Below the pieces are notes generated by a model. It was not told where the DNA came from, did no database searches, and saw only the letters and a list, made by a program, of their open reading frames with translations. 48,433 nt of DNA from Tropicimonas sp. IMCC6043 (GTDB lineage Bacteria > Pseudomonadota > Alphaproteobacteria > Rhodobacterales > Rhodobacteraceae). Below, in pieces: positions 33,056 through 41,627 of the stretch (the first letter of the stretch is position 1; the number at the start of each line of letters is the position of its first letter). The position numbers and the translations under genes are program-made. The stretch is taken from positions 1-48,433 of the forward strand of contig NZ_SELO01000029.1 in assembly GCF_004146235.1 (NCBI RefSeq), written 5' to 3'.

Positions 33056-33301
33056 GGCTTTCTTCTTCCGGCGGCGCTGGCGGCAGGCCGCGTTAAAGCG
33101 GCCAAGGCAGGCAATCCAATCACGGCGGCCGATCGCCCCTCGCGTCCGGGCTTTCCTTGCATTTTCTACGGGAAACGTGCGCTGAACAGAAGAATGTTAT
33201 CGCAATGGCTAGCGTGCTTTCGTCGCCCGCGAAACAACATTCAGTTGCCCGAGATCGGCGCAATCCGGCAAAGTAGAAGTTATCGGATGAGGAGGGAAGC
33301 C
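33056..33301. promoter_or_regulatory. Divergent intergenic region between Sel1 and repeat protein
   Basis: A 246-bp spacer that must hold promoters for both neighbours. I see no clear palindrome. AGGAGGGAA at 33289-33297 is the strong ribosome-binding site of the repeat protein, whose ATG at 33302 was chosen for it. Confidence 0.4.
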
Positions 33302-35479
33302 ATGACCCGGTGGTTCGTTCTTGCGGCGTCTGTAGCGCTGTTTGCAATGCAATCGAGCCCTGGGCTCTCCGAGGACCTCAGTTCTAACATCATGAGGCGG
33401 GTCAATGCGGCAAACCTTGCTCTGGACAAGGTAGAAGACTTGATCAGGCGGGAGAATGCCGACCTGACGGAAGGACCATTTCGCGAGGCGCGTCAGGAAT
33501 ACGAGCACATTTTCAACTATTATGGGTCATCCTTCGACCACGAACACCCGATCATCGTGGAGCTGAAACAGCGGATCGACACGCTGTCGGCTCAGGCCGA
33601 GGGCGCATCCGCCGCCGCAGAGGCACCGGCCGCTTCGACGGAGACAGCAGCATCGCCGCCGAGGGACCTCAGTGCCAACATCCTGCGCCGGGTTGACGCG
33701 GCCAAACAGTCGCTCGATCGGGTCGACGGCATGATCAGGACCGGAAATGCGGACCTTGCGGCGGGACCGTTGGCCGCCGCGCAGACCGAGTATGACAACA
33801 TCTTCACCTACTACGATAGGCAGTTCGATCCTGCGCATCCGACCCTGACGGCGCTCAAGGCACGCATCGACAGGCTGACGGCCGAAGCGCAGAAAGCGGA
33901 GGAGGAGGCGGAGGCGACCGCCGCGGCCGGATCGCCGGCCTCGGGCGATTCCGATCTGCTTCCGAACGTCCGCCGCATGATCGGAATCATCGAAGAGGAT
34001 GTCGAAAGCGTGGAAACCCTGATCGCCAAAGGGCAGCGTACTGACGGCGCCATGAACCGTCTCAGGAACGACTACACTCAGATCGCCGCGCGCTACAGCG
34101 GCCTATACGATCCCAATCACCCGGACCTGGTCGCGTTGGAGCAACGGATCGCCACACTGGAACAGTCCGTGACCGCGGCGAACCAGACGAAGATGGCCGC
34201 TACCCCGGTCGAGAAGATGGATCTGATCACCGGGATGTCGGAGGAGGCGGCAGGCCAGCTCAAAGAGGTGGGAGTGGCCCTGTCGATGCTGGACCGCGCG
34301 CTCGCGCAGGCCCGCGAAGCCGAAGCCGCGGCGGCAGGGATGGTGCCCAAGCTGACGCCGCTGGCCGACAACGCCCAACTCATCGCAGGACGGATGCAGG
34401 AGGTCGAGACCGCCTTCGCCGCCTTCGACCGCGAATTCGACGGGTTGGTCGATCCCGATCACGCGGCCTATGTCCAGGTCAAGAACCGGATCGCCGCGGC
34501 GCGCGATGGGGTCGTCGCCTACCAGGCCGACGTGGCCGCCGAAGCCCGCGCGGTGCAGCAGGAACGGGACGCCAAGTTCGCCGCGGAGATCGCCGCGATC
34601 ATGGGGAAATACAGTGACCAGCCGCCAACCAGCAATCTGCATGCCGCCAATGCCGGGAAGATGGTGTTTTCCACCCAGCCCATTCCCTTCGCCGAGCAGG
34701 ACCAAGCCGAGATTCTAGACACGTTCAGGCTGACCGACCCGATCTTCGGCCGGGTATTCCTGATGCACTCGATCGGCAACACACCGATTTACGGATCGGA
34801 TGGAAGACCAAGTGCCAACGACGCATTCGGCTATACAGTGCGCCTGTTCATCAATGGCGAAGAGAAGGCATACAAGTTTGACGTCTTTGCCGAAGGCCAG
34901 CTGCAAGGCGAGGCGGGGGAGAGCTGGACGACATGGCAGTTCGCGCCCAACCCCCAGCCCTTCGATGAAGCCTTCAAGGCCGAAGCCGACGCCTGGCGCG
35001 CCACCACCCGCGAACTGGCGCCCGGCGCACACGAGGTCCGGTTCGAGCTGTGGAGCACGCAGGGACAATTCACGTCACGCCAACCGGTCTCGGTGGGCGA
35101 GTTCGCGCTGATGGTCGGCGAGGGTGACCGCATCGCCGCCGGTTCCGCGTTTCCCAGCGACGCCCATGAAGGTGGCGATACTGAAGCACTTCGAGCCCAG
35201 ATGCTCCAGGCCATCGTTGGGCCGGTCACGAAAAGTGCCGACGAGATCCTGAAGATCGCGGTCACCAGCAATTGGCGCGAAGGGGTCTACAGCGACACCA
35301 AGCGACGCTATCGGACTGTCAGCGGCGCGGTGCTGTGGCGCGACACGGACAGCGATGGCGTCTGCCGGTTCACGACCTACAATTTCGTTTCCGACCACCT
35401 GGGCGGAAACGACTGGAGTCCCGCCGCTTTCAATTCCTTTTGCCTAAGTTGCCCGGAAGGAGATGTGGAATGCCCGTGA
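33302..35479 (+). CDS. Large exported protein with four-fold internal repeat, unknown function
   Basis: A 725-residue protein. A signal peptide ends near LSED. Four helical repeats start at about residues 25, 122, 218 and 314. Repeats 1 to 3 begin DL...N(I/V)xRR and end with a [FY]DxxHPxxxxLkxRI signature (SFDHEHP, QFDPAHP, LYDPNHP; the fourth is VDPDHAAYVQVKNRI). Repeats are joined by alanine/glutamate-rich linkers. From about residue 435 a globular C-terminal domain of 290 residues has four cysteines in its last part (GVCRF, FCLSCPEGDVEC), likely disulfide-bonded. No named domain is recognised. It faces the anchored Sel1 protein, its most plausible partner. Confidence 0.78.
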   Translation: MTRWFVLAASVALFAMQSSPGLSEDLSSNIMRRVNAANLALDKVEDLIRRENADLTEGPFREARQEYEHIFNYYGSSFDHEHPIIVELKQRIDTLSAQAEGASAAAEAPAASTETAASPPRDLSANILRRVDAAKQSLDRVDGMIRTGNADLAAGPLAAAQTEYDNIFTYYDRQFDPAHPTLTALKARIDRLTAEAQKAEEEAEATAAAGSPASGDSDLLPNVRRMIGIIEEDVESVETLIAKGQRTDGAMNRLRNDYTQIAARYSGLYDPNHPDLVALEQRIATLEQSVTAANQTKMAATPVEKMDLITGMSEEAAGQLKEVGVALSMLDRALAQAREAEAAAAGMVPKLTPLADNAQLIAGRMQEVETAFAAFDREFDGLVDPDHAAYVQVKNRIAAARDGVVAYQADVAAEARAVQQERDAKFAAEIAAIMGKYSDQPPTSNLHAANAGKMVFSTQPIPFAEQDQAEILDTFRLTDPIFGRVFLMHSIGNTPIYGSDGRPSANDAFGYTVRLFINGEEKAYKFDVFAEGQLQGEAGESWTTWQFAPNPQPFDEAFKAEADAWRATTRELAPGAHEVRFELWSTQGQFTSRQPVSVGEFALMVGEGDRIAAGSAFPSDAHEGGDTEALRAQMLQAIVGPVTKSADEILKIAVTSNWREGVYSDTKRRYRTVSGAVLWRDTDSDGVCRFTTYNFVSDHLGGNDWSPAAFNSFCLSCPEGDVECP

Positions 35480-35525
35480 GGCGAGGCTCGGTCTCGTCCC
35501 GACGCTGGCGATCGGCGGTGTCGCA

Positions 35526-36638
35526 TCAGCCGATTGCCGACTCGTCGAGCGCGCGCTGTATCCGGTAGGCGTCCCGCTCCTTCAGGTTGGGTATGGCAGT
35601 CTCGCGGTGGCCCGCGCACAGGAATGTAAACAGCGCTACCCCGAAGCGGGTATAGTGGACCATGGTTCGCTCGACGTCGCGGCGTTGTATGGTTCTGACG
35701 TCGTAGCGCCAGATCCAAAGTCGCGAATAGACGGTGACGGTGGTGGCATCGATGTGGACAGCTTGTTTCGAATAGGCCCAGGCAAGAACCAGCAGGTAGG
35801 CGATCGCCGACGCCAATGCCGCCGCGATGTGGATTTCGCGAATGGCGCCTATCGCGCCCCGCGCGAAGTTCTGGATCACCGCCGCCAGGACGAGAGCGGC
35901 AAGACAGGAAGACAGGATCGGCCAAGCGTGGCGCTTTGCCTTGGCGAACTCCAGGATGACCGGCGTTTTGTCCTCCGGGTCGGGCCGTGCCGGGACCGGA
36001 AGCCACGTTTCCTGCAGCAGCGTGCCGGGGATTGTCCCAGCGAGCAATCTCTGCCTGTCCTCGATGCGCTCGCGCGCCCTTGACGGGTCGAAAACCTGCG
36101 CCCCCGTGCTGCCCGTAAATTCGAGCGGAAGCCCCAGGGCCTCGGCCAGCGCCTCGGCCCGGGCGCGCCAGGGCTCCCTGCGGCTGGTGAACAGACCCTT
36201 CGAATACAGGGGGACGGACCGGGCAGAATCGCTGCCATGGCGCAGCACGATCGCCCACCCCACCAGGTTCGCCCCACCGCCGCGGTAGCTGCGTATTTCC
36301 TCGACAGTCTCGCTCCAGGCGACCGCCCGGTAGGCGGACAGGGGTTCAAACCACTCGCTGCTGCCGCGCCGGAAGCGGACTCCGGTGGCGTCGATCTTGT
36401 AGCGCTTCCCGAATGCCCGTTCCAGCAGCACGCCGATGGCTTCGAGGACCAGGGGCGCGGCAACGGCGACCGGCAAGGTCGACATGGCTTCCGACCGCCC
36501 GAAGGAACTCCCCTCGATGAGGGAATAGATTCCGTAGCCACCAAGAAGGACAGCGATCGAGAGGCCAACATAACGGAACCCGCGGCGCAGTGAACGGGTC
36601 ACGACGAAGGGCAAGGAGAAGTGGCCGGGAGCTGTCAT
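35526..36638 (-). CDS. Membrane protein of unknown function (paralogue B of the block)
   Basis: A 370-residue protein. Helices lie near the N-terminus (YVGLSIAVLLGGYGIYSL and TLPVAVAAPLVLEAIGVLL), a soluble segment of about 140 residues follows, and a helix pair sits at SSCLAALVLAAVIQNFA and IHIAAALASAIAYLLVLAW. A soluble tail follows (IDATTVTVYSRLWIWRYDV). Order and landmarks match the protein at 29501, including a VPLYSKG segment aligning with TLYRSQ, the LAEALGLPL segment and a charged stretch RARERIEDRQ. Sequence identity looks low, so the relation is distant. Confidence 0.75.
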   Translation of the reverse strand: MTAPGHFSLPFVVTRSLRRGFRYVGLSIAVLLGGYGIYSLIEGSSFGRSEAMSTLPVAVAAPLVLEAIGVLLERAFGKRYKIDATGVRFRRGSSEWFEPLSAYRAVAWSETVEEIRSYRGGGANLVGWAIVLRHGSDSARSVPLYSKGLFTSRREPWRARAEALAEALGLPLEFTGSTGAQVFDPSRARERIEDRQRLLAGTIPGTLLQETWLPVPARPDPEDKTPVILEFAKAKRHAWPILSSCLAALVLAAVIQNFARGAIGAIREIHIAAALASAIAYLLVLAWAYSKQAVHIDATTVTVYSRLWIWRYDVRTIQRRDVERTMVHYTRFGVALFTFLCAGHRETAIPNLKERDAYRIQRALDESAIG

Positions 36639-36663
36639 TGCGGTTTCCTGTCGGCGAAGCCGA

Positions 36664-37113
36664 TCATACGTAGACGTCGTCCAAGCGGCCGGACTCGATT
36701 TGAGTCACGGCGTGATGCAAAGCCTTGATCCGGTTTTGGGACGCCCGTATCCGAGCATGGTTTTTTTCGATTTCAGTCAGGGCCCAGGCCAGCATGATCC
36801 CCGCGTTGCGCTCGGCGCCGCGCTTCAGGTAGATCGGCGCGCGCGGATTGTTGGGGTGGCGCATGTCGACCACATCCTCGGGTCGATAGTAGTTCTCGAT
36901 TCCGGCGAGAAGCTTGATCATGTCGTCTTCGTTCCCGAGGAACTCAATCTCGACGGCGTTTGGGTCGAGACGCGATCTTTCGCTCAGCACGCCACAATAG
37001 GTGTCGTAGAGGCCTCCCTTCCAGACGACGCAGAGTTGCGAGTAACCACAATAGGGCACTTCGCGATCGTGCTCGTCTTTCCAACGCCATTTGTAGATAT
37101 CTCGCTCTCGCAT
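36664..37113 (-). CDS. Small cytoplasmic protein of unknown function
   Basis: A 149-residue protein rich in tryptophan, tyrosine and charged residues at the start (RERDIYKWRWKDEHDREVPYCGYSQ), with a helical C-terminal part (LTEIEKNHARIRASQNRIKALHHAVTQIESG). No membrane helix or signal peptide. Start was placed at ATG 37113, preceded by AAGGACAAAG; an upstream ATG would add an unrelated 39-residue extension. It is downstream of the transposon debris and leftward with the 35526 gene, 25 bp apart, so they may be co-transcribed. Confidence 0.62.
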   Translation of the reverse strand: MRERDIYKWRWKDEHDREVPYCGYSQLCVVWKGGLYDTYCGVLSERSRLDPNAVEIEFLGNEDDMIKLLAGIENYYRPEDVVDMRHPNNPRAPIYLKRGAERNAGIMLAWALTEIEKNHARIRASQNRIKALHHAVTQIESGRLDDVYV

Positions 37114-37232
37114 TGCTTTGTCCTTTTCGACGGTGGACGGGCTCTGTTGATGGCGTGGATGCCCCCACCTGACGGCATCGCAATGTGCCAATGCAATAAG
37201 TTTTGAAACCATCACAGAAGGAGAGAGCATCC

Positions 37233-37334
37233 ATGTCTGAGGTTACGACCGTCGGGATCGATCTGGCAAAGCGCATTTTCCATCTGCACGGCACCGACCG
37301 CAACGGGTCCGTCGAATTTCGCAAGAAGCTCAGA
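37233..37334 (+). pseudogene. IS110-family transposase, N-terminal fragment
   Basis: The reading frame begins MSEVTTVGIDLAKRIFHLHG, typical of IS110 transposases (the first catalytic aspartate of the DEDD nuclease is in GIDLAK), but stops matching after FRKKL (about 37334). The rest of the gene is missing. The fragment is replaced by the end of another element. Confidence 0.72.
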
Positions 37335-37480
37335 AAGGTCCATGTTGGTCTTGGTCATCGGGGTCTCCGTGTGGTTCGTGGTTGAAGCGTCGAAACTCCA
37401 CCTCGACCATACACCTCGATGGCCACCCAGGATTACACCGGCACCGCCGATGAAATTACACCACGTCCTCGGACACTAAC
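37317..37480 (-). mobile_element. End of an IS256-family element, N-terminal codons only
   Basis: On the minus strand an ATG at 37358 opens MTKTNMDLSELLAK, the usual first residues of IS256-type transposases in alphaproteobacteria, and breaks at 37317 inside the IS110 fragment. Upstream of the ATG are the untranslated end and a GTGTAATTTCATCGGCGG sequence near 37444-37461, as at the terminus of this type. The IS110 and IS256 readings overlap in GCAAGAAGCTC, a probable deletion junction. Confidence 0.55.
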
Positions 37481-37530
37481 AAACAAACAAAACATGCGAA
37501 GTTCAGTAATTTTGATCCCCCTAAGATCTT

Positions 37531-37558
37531 AAAAACTCAAGCACCTACGAGCCGGTGC
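37531..37558 (-). terminator. Probable terminator of the VIT/VWA operon
   Basis: On the minus strand GCACC pairs with GGTGC (37541-37545 and 37554-37558, loop of eight) and is followed by TTGAGTTTTT. It lies 95 bp after the stop of the VIT/VWA gene. Confidence 0.42.
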
Positions 37559-37652
37559 CTCACCTTGCCGATTTTGTCCCCCCCATCATCTCGGCCTGTA
37601 AGTCGCATCGATGTCGTATGCGCTTGTGCTGTTCTTTCCGGTTCACGTCTCA

Positions 37653-39695
37653 TCAAGTGGTGAAGCTTAGCTGTGAAGCGATCTCGTCAAACGAGATAAC
37701 GGCACTGATATTGCGTGCGACACGTCGCGCGTATCGGTCGAGCCCGGCCCGTGATGCAATCACACCGATTGCGACCAGCAGAGCGCTAATCTTGTGCTGG
37801 TTAGCCACTCTCTTGACCTCGGGTGCCTCTGCCAGGCGTTCAATCAGATCCCGGGAATGGCGATCCAGTCTCGAGAAGTCGCCGACCGACAGGCTGCGCC
37901 CCAAATGCGCCCAGTCTATCGACGCGGCCAGGCGCTCGACGTCTTCCTTTTTTGGGCTCTCGCCGATGCGAAGAGGAGAACCCTGAACGAGCTTCCGGGG
38001 AGCACGGCTGAGAGAAGGTCTTTCCGCACGCCGGAATTTTGTCGTGGCAAAGCTCTCACTGCTATATGCGTCAATCGAAGGGGTCCTTGCCGCGAGTATT
38101 GAAAGATGCGGAGCCGCCATTGGTATGCTCATAGCGCGCGCATCACCCGCAAAGCCCATCAGCGGCACTTTCCGCATTTCCGGCGGTCGGCTGTCCTCAT
38201 TGATTTCTGTGTCCGTGAGGATGAGGCTGGTTAAATGGGAGCACAGTCCGTTGGCCTCGGCCCATTTCTGTGCGGCCGCCTTCCTCAGAAGCGGAACGGC
38301 CAGCGCTGCGGCGTAGCGGCCCGGTGGGTTGGCGGTGACCGTTTCGACCCTGTCTCCCCATTCGGCGCGGATCTCGACCCCGCCGCGAGTTGCGGATAGC
38401 AAGGCAACGCGATCGTCGTCGACTTCGCCGGTGACGTAACCCCCTGGGCGCCGCATCGATTCCAGCGCCGTTTTCAGGGCCGGGGACACGTCATCGCCCC
38501 TGGCGAAGAAGACCTGACCACCGGTCATCGCACAGACGTGGCCGATATGGGCGTCGAGACTACCGGCCCCTACGAGGATCGCCGATACTCTGGCCTCGGA
38601 GGCTTTCAGGTCCTCGACCAGCGTTGCGTGTGTCATTCCGTCCGTCAGCACGAGAATATGCCGCGCGCCGGACGCCAAAACTTTTTTCACCGCCGCACCG
38701 AGTTCGGTACCGCCCCGGGGACTCTCTAACGAACGTGCCAGATCTGCTGCTCGGGCACCACTTGCTTCACCCACGTTTTCGCAAGTCGAATCGAATTGCC
38801 AGAGATCGATACGATCGTTGTCACCAATAATTCCAAGTTCTCGCACCAGCGCCGACTTCATCGCGGAAAACACGGTGCTGCCTGAGCTGTTCACCGCCGC
38901 GCCGGTGGATCCCGACCGATCGACAAGGATCGAAAGGGCGAGCGGTGCGTCATTCCTTTCGAGCAGAGAGAGAGATATCTGCACGCCACGCCCGTCAGCC
39001 GTGACGCCTTGATGCTGGCCAAATACCCCGCCTTCGACGCTGAGTTCTATCGCCCGATCTAAGGGGATGCGGAGACCCCGGATAGGCAGATCGGAATTGC
39101 CAATGAGACGCACGGCACCCTCGTCGGCTGTGACTGTAAGGGTCGCCTCGTGTCGGACATGTGCCGACACCGCGAGGTCATCCGCGGGAAGAAGAGGCGA
39201 AGTGCCATAGAGGTGTCCCACGGTGACCGGAATCCGAAGAAACGGCACCCCGTCGAGGTTGGTCAGGGGGGCTACTGCTTCGAGCGTGACCGAAACCTCC
39301 TCTCCGGCGGGCAACGATCCAACCGACAGGATGTGAACACCGCGCAATGCCTCTTCGTGCAAAACGGCAAGCCGCCCATCATCGATCGCGTTCTCATAAA
39401 CCTCCCGGGCGGTCGTTTTGGCCTTGGCCTGCGCCTCGAAAGTCCGCTCTCCGATACTTGCCGATAACCCGGTGACGACCGCGTCAAATCCGACCGGCAT
39501 GGTCAGGACAACCTCGATTGGAACCTCTTCGGCATTTCGGAAGGTGCGGGTAGTTGTGATCGTGGCGAGGCCGCACGAAATCTGAACGTCAATCTCCGTG
39601 TCGGTCAAAGGCATTGGGCGGCCATCGCCGTCAAGAAAACAAGTGGCTCCTTCGTTGAGGGTTTCGATCCGATGGCCCAGGGCTGTTGCGATCAT
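37653..39695 (-). CDS. VIT and von Willebrand A domain protein (inter-alpha-trypsin-inhibitor-like)
   Basis: A 680-residue protein with no signal peptide. Residues about 20-130 form a VIT domain: ATITTTRTFRNAEEVPIEVVLTMPVGFDAVVTGLSASIGER and the TAREVYENAIDDG/AVLHEEALRGVHILSVGSLPAGEEVSVTLEAVAPL block. A VWA domain follows from about 255 with the MIDAS motif DRSGST near residue 259 and VLVLTDGMT as the DG-type second metal segment. A low-complexity link and a helical C-terminal tail of about 120 residues end it. Bacterial VIT-VWA proteins are mostly of unknown function. Its ATG lies within the stop region of the MerR gene (ATGA), so the two are translated together. Confidence 0.87.
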   Translation of the reverse strand: MIATALGHRIETLNEGATCFLDGDGRPMPLTDTEIDVQISCGLATITTTRTFRNAEEVPIEVVLTMPVGFDAVVTGLSASIGERTFEAQAKAKTTAREVYENAIDDGRLAVLHEEALRGVHILSVGSLPAGEEVSVTLEAVAPLTNLDGVPFLRIPVTVGHLYGTSPLLPADDLAVSAHVRHEATLTVTADEGAVRLIGNSDLPIRGLRIPLDRAIELSVEGGVFGQHQGVTADGRGVQISLSLLERNDAPLALSILVDRSGSTGAAVNSSGSTVFSAMKSALVRELGIIGDNDRIDLWQFDSTCENVGEASGARAADLARSLESPRGGTELGAAVKKVLASGARHILVLTDGMTHATLVEDLKASEARVSAILVGAGSLDAHIGHVCAMTGGQVFFARGDDVSPALKTALESMRRPGGYVTGEVDDDRVALLSATRGGVEIRAEWGDRVETVTANPPGRYAAALAVPLLRKAAAQKWAEANGLCSHLTSLILTDTEINEDSRPPEMRKVPLMGFAGDARAMSIPMAAPHLSILAARTPSIDAYSSESFATTKFRRAERPSLSRAPRKLVQGSPLRIGESPKKEDVERLAASIDWAHLGRSLSVGDFSRLDRHSRDLIERLAEAPEVKRVANQHKISALLVAIGVIASRAGLDRYARRVARNISAVISFDEIASQLSFTT

Positions 39696-40045
39696 TCCTG
39701 TGTCTCCTTTCCGACATAGGCCTCTAGCGCCGTTTTGACTTTTTCGAGAACGTCGTCGATATCGAGGGATTGAGGAGAAACATCCTGTGCCACGCGCAGT
39801 TCGACCCCGCCCTCCTGAAGCACTGGCACGGCATCGTCGAATGCCATCAGCACCTTGATCGAACCGGGTTTCATGCCCAGGCGGTGCAGGCCCAGGTAGC
39901 GGCGTGCCCGAGAGAGGTGCTCATTGTCATAGGCGTCTGCCGCGCGACCGGTCTTGTTGGCCGGGGGTAGTATTCCTTCGGCTACCAGGAAACGAATCTG
40001 CCGAGGTGGCACATCCAGTGTTTCTGCCAGTTCTGAAAGAGTCAT
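39692..40045 (-). CDS. MerR-family regulator, partner of the VIT/VWA protein
   Basis: A 117-residue protein. The MerR helix-turn-helix is at the start: LSELAETLDVPPRQIRFLVAEGILPP. Next comes AYDNEHLSRARRYLGLHRLGMKPGSIKVLM, and then a short helical tail with no cysteines, so it is not a metal sensor of the classical type. The first in-frame ATG (40048) is one base after AGGAGG; the second (40045) has better spacing and was used. It is first in the operon, so autoregulation from the promoter at 40066-40094 is likely. Confidence 0.8.
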   Translation of the reverse strand: MTLSELAETLDVPPRQIRFLVAEGILPPANKTGRAADAYDNEHLSRARRYLGLHRLGMKPGSIKVLMAFDDAVPVLQEGGVELRVAQDVSPQSLDIDDVLEKVKTALEAYVGKETQE

Positions 40046-40061
40046 CATGCCTCCTATCGCG

Positions 40062-40094
40062 ACATAAACTATGTTTTGTTTTAGGTGATGTCAA
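40062..40094 (-). promoter_or_regulatory. Promoter of the MerR-VIT/VWA operon with overlapping palindrome
   Basis: On the minus strand TTGACA (40094-40089), a 17-bp spacer and TAGTTT (40071-40066) form a good sigma70 promoter. The palindrome ACATA-AAC-TATGT (40062-40074) covers the -10 box. The start site would lie about 10 bp before the first ATG. Confidence 0.58.
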
Positions 40095-40189
40095 TAATCG
40101 CGACAAGAGAAATGTCTCGATTTCTAATCAGACACCGAACGCGGGCCAGGATCTAGCTTGCGGCGTTCTCGAGGCGTATGCCGACCAAA

Positions 40190-40660
40190 GGATGCTGTAG
40201 TTCTTCCGTGCAGATGCCGCCTTCGCCCTGCTGGAACTCCCCGGGACGCTGGAGGCGGCGGGCCACTCTGATTCCGTCCGTCCGCCCACCAACACCTTTC
40301 TTCACGGACGTATCGCGTATCGGCTAATGTGCCCGGTCGGGCGTCCGCCAAACATGTCCGACTGTTCTACGAGATCTTCGAGTGCTGGGCCAAAAGCTGG
40401 TACAAGCCGCGCAGGGTTGTCGTGAAGATCGAGTGGCGTGCCGGCGAACTGTTCCCGCGCGTCGGCTTCGTGGTGACCATCCTGCGGAGGGAGCCTGAAT
40501 GGGTGATCGACTTCTTCAACCGCCGCGGCACCGCCGAACAACACATCCGCGAGGGCAAGTATGCCATCCATTGGACGCAGCTGTCCTGCCGCCACTTCTG
40601 TCACAACGAGGTGCGCGTTCAGTTCTACGCTTTGGCCGATATCGGCCGACTGCGACGAGC
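40190..40660 (+). pseudogene. IS1380-family transposase remnant
   Basis: From about 40201 the frame gives FFRADAAFALLELPGTLEAAG, and after a frameshift near 40345 continues as RRVVVKIEWRAGELFPRVGFVVTILRR, WVIDFFNRRGTAEQHIREGKYAIHWTQLSCR and VRVQFYALA. These are the conserved blocks of IS1380 transposases. The 5' and 3' ends are missing and no inverted repeat is visible. Confidence 0.75.
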
Positions 40661-40913
40661 GGCTGATCTACCTCCCGTCTGCCGCTCGTCGAATTCGACG
40701 AGCCTGAGCACGGAATTGTCGGGTGTGGCGCCAGTCGGACGGAGTACAGCCGGTGAACAGCACCCCCTCGCTGCAGACAAACGCCATGTGCTTGCGGCGA
40801 CACCGAACTTCGAGAAGTGTCAGGCCCTCGGCGGCATTGATCTGGATCAGCGCGCGATTCCGAAACTCCCCTAGTTTTCTGATATGCGCCGCGTGGCGCG
40901 AAATGAGCGCTCC
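40661..40913. other. Gene-free spacer before the CsbD gene
   Basis: Reading frames here have no family match. A promoter for the stress cluster would be expected. I see no clear box. Confidence 0.3.
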
Positions 40914-41087
40914 ATGGACAAGGATCGGGTGATCGGTTCCGCGAAGGTCGTCAAGGGAAAGGTTAAGGAGGCCGTAGGAAAGGCTGTGGGAGACGCCAAG
41001 CTTGAGACCGAAGGCAAGGCAGACAAGGCTGAGGGCAAGGTTCATAATATCGTCGGCGGGCTGAAAGATGTGCTGCGCGGTGAGTGA
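40914..41087 (+). CDS. CsbD-family stress protein
   Basis: A 57-residue hydrophilic protein. VIGSAKVVKGKVKEAVGKAVGDAKLETEGKADKAEGK matches the CsbD pattern, which begins with xxxGxxxxxKGxxKexxGxxxxd and repeats. Members are induced by sigma-B or general stress and have no known enzymatic role. An upstream ATG at 40884 in the same frame would add ten residues, but the family starts near MDKDRV. It is the first of four genes (CsbD, 48-residue membrane protein, DUF3309, P-type ATPase) with the same orientation. Confidence 0.85.
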   Translation: MDKDRVIGSAKVVKGKVKEAVGKAVGDAKLETEGKADKAEGKVHNIVGGLKDVLRGE

Positions 41088-41195
41088 CCGTCAGGATCAG
41101 GTGGCGGGTCCCGCGCACCAGCGCCGCGGTCCATACAAGGTGCCACCAAGGTCGAGGATGGCGCCACGCGGGGGGCGTCGGGAGGCGCGATCAAG

Positions 41196-41342
41196 ATGAA
41201 CCGCAATGCACTTTATCTGGTCATCGGCCTGCTCGCCGCAGGCGTCCTTGTCGTGGGCTACCTGTATTATCAGGAAAGCCGGAGCCGGAGCGGCATCGAA
41301 ATCGAGATCGGCGAGCACGGCGTCTCGATAGAGGAGAGATAG
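41196..41342 (+). CDS. Very small membrane protein, stress cluster
   Basis: A 48-residue protein. It has one helix (LYLVIGLLAAGVLVVGYLYY) and a charged tail (QESRSRSGIEIEIGEHGVSIEER). GGAGGCG precedes the ATG with eight bases between. Being in line with its neighbours and having a membrane helix and stop at the right place, it is likely real. I do not know its role. Confidence 0.6.
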   Translation: MNRNALYLVIGLLAAGVLVVGYLYYQESRSRSGIEIEIGEHGVSIEER

Positions 41343-41462
41343 TCCGCCGAACCTTATCGGGCGGCGAATTGTGCAGGACGCATCAGACAACACCGGAAGA
41401 TGCGTCCGGTTCTCGGAATACTCAACGGCTTGGCAGGATCCTGCCATCGAAAGGGGGCAATA

Positions 41463-41627
41463 ATGTCGCTTGGTACCATTCTTCTCATCCTCCTCGTCAT
41501 CTTCCTGCTCGGGGGCTTCAGCGGCCGCTTCGGCGGTTACGGCTATGGCTTCGGACATGGCGGGATCGGTGTGATCGGGGTCCTGATCATCATTCTTCTT
41601 GTTCTGGTGATTGCCGGACGCCTCTGA
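41463..41627 (+). CDS. DUF3309-family small membrane protein
   Basis: A 54-residue protein. It has two hydrophobic stretches, LGTILLILLVIFLLGGF and GVIGVLIIILLVLVIAGRL, joined by a glycine/tyrosine loop (GRFGGYGYGFGHGGIG). This is the DUF3309 layout common beside stress genes in alphaproteobacteria. Function unknown. GAAAGGGGG precedes the ATG. Confidence 0.8.
   Translation: MSLGTILLILLVIFLLGGFSGRFGGYGYGFGHGGIGVIGVLIIILLVLVIAGRL

Noticed and set aside
40668-41045. A 125-residue minus-strand frame overlapping the CsbD gene
   Set aside because: Antisense to CsbD and unrelated to any family; the CsbD pattern on the plus strand is clear.
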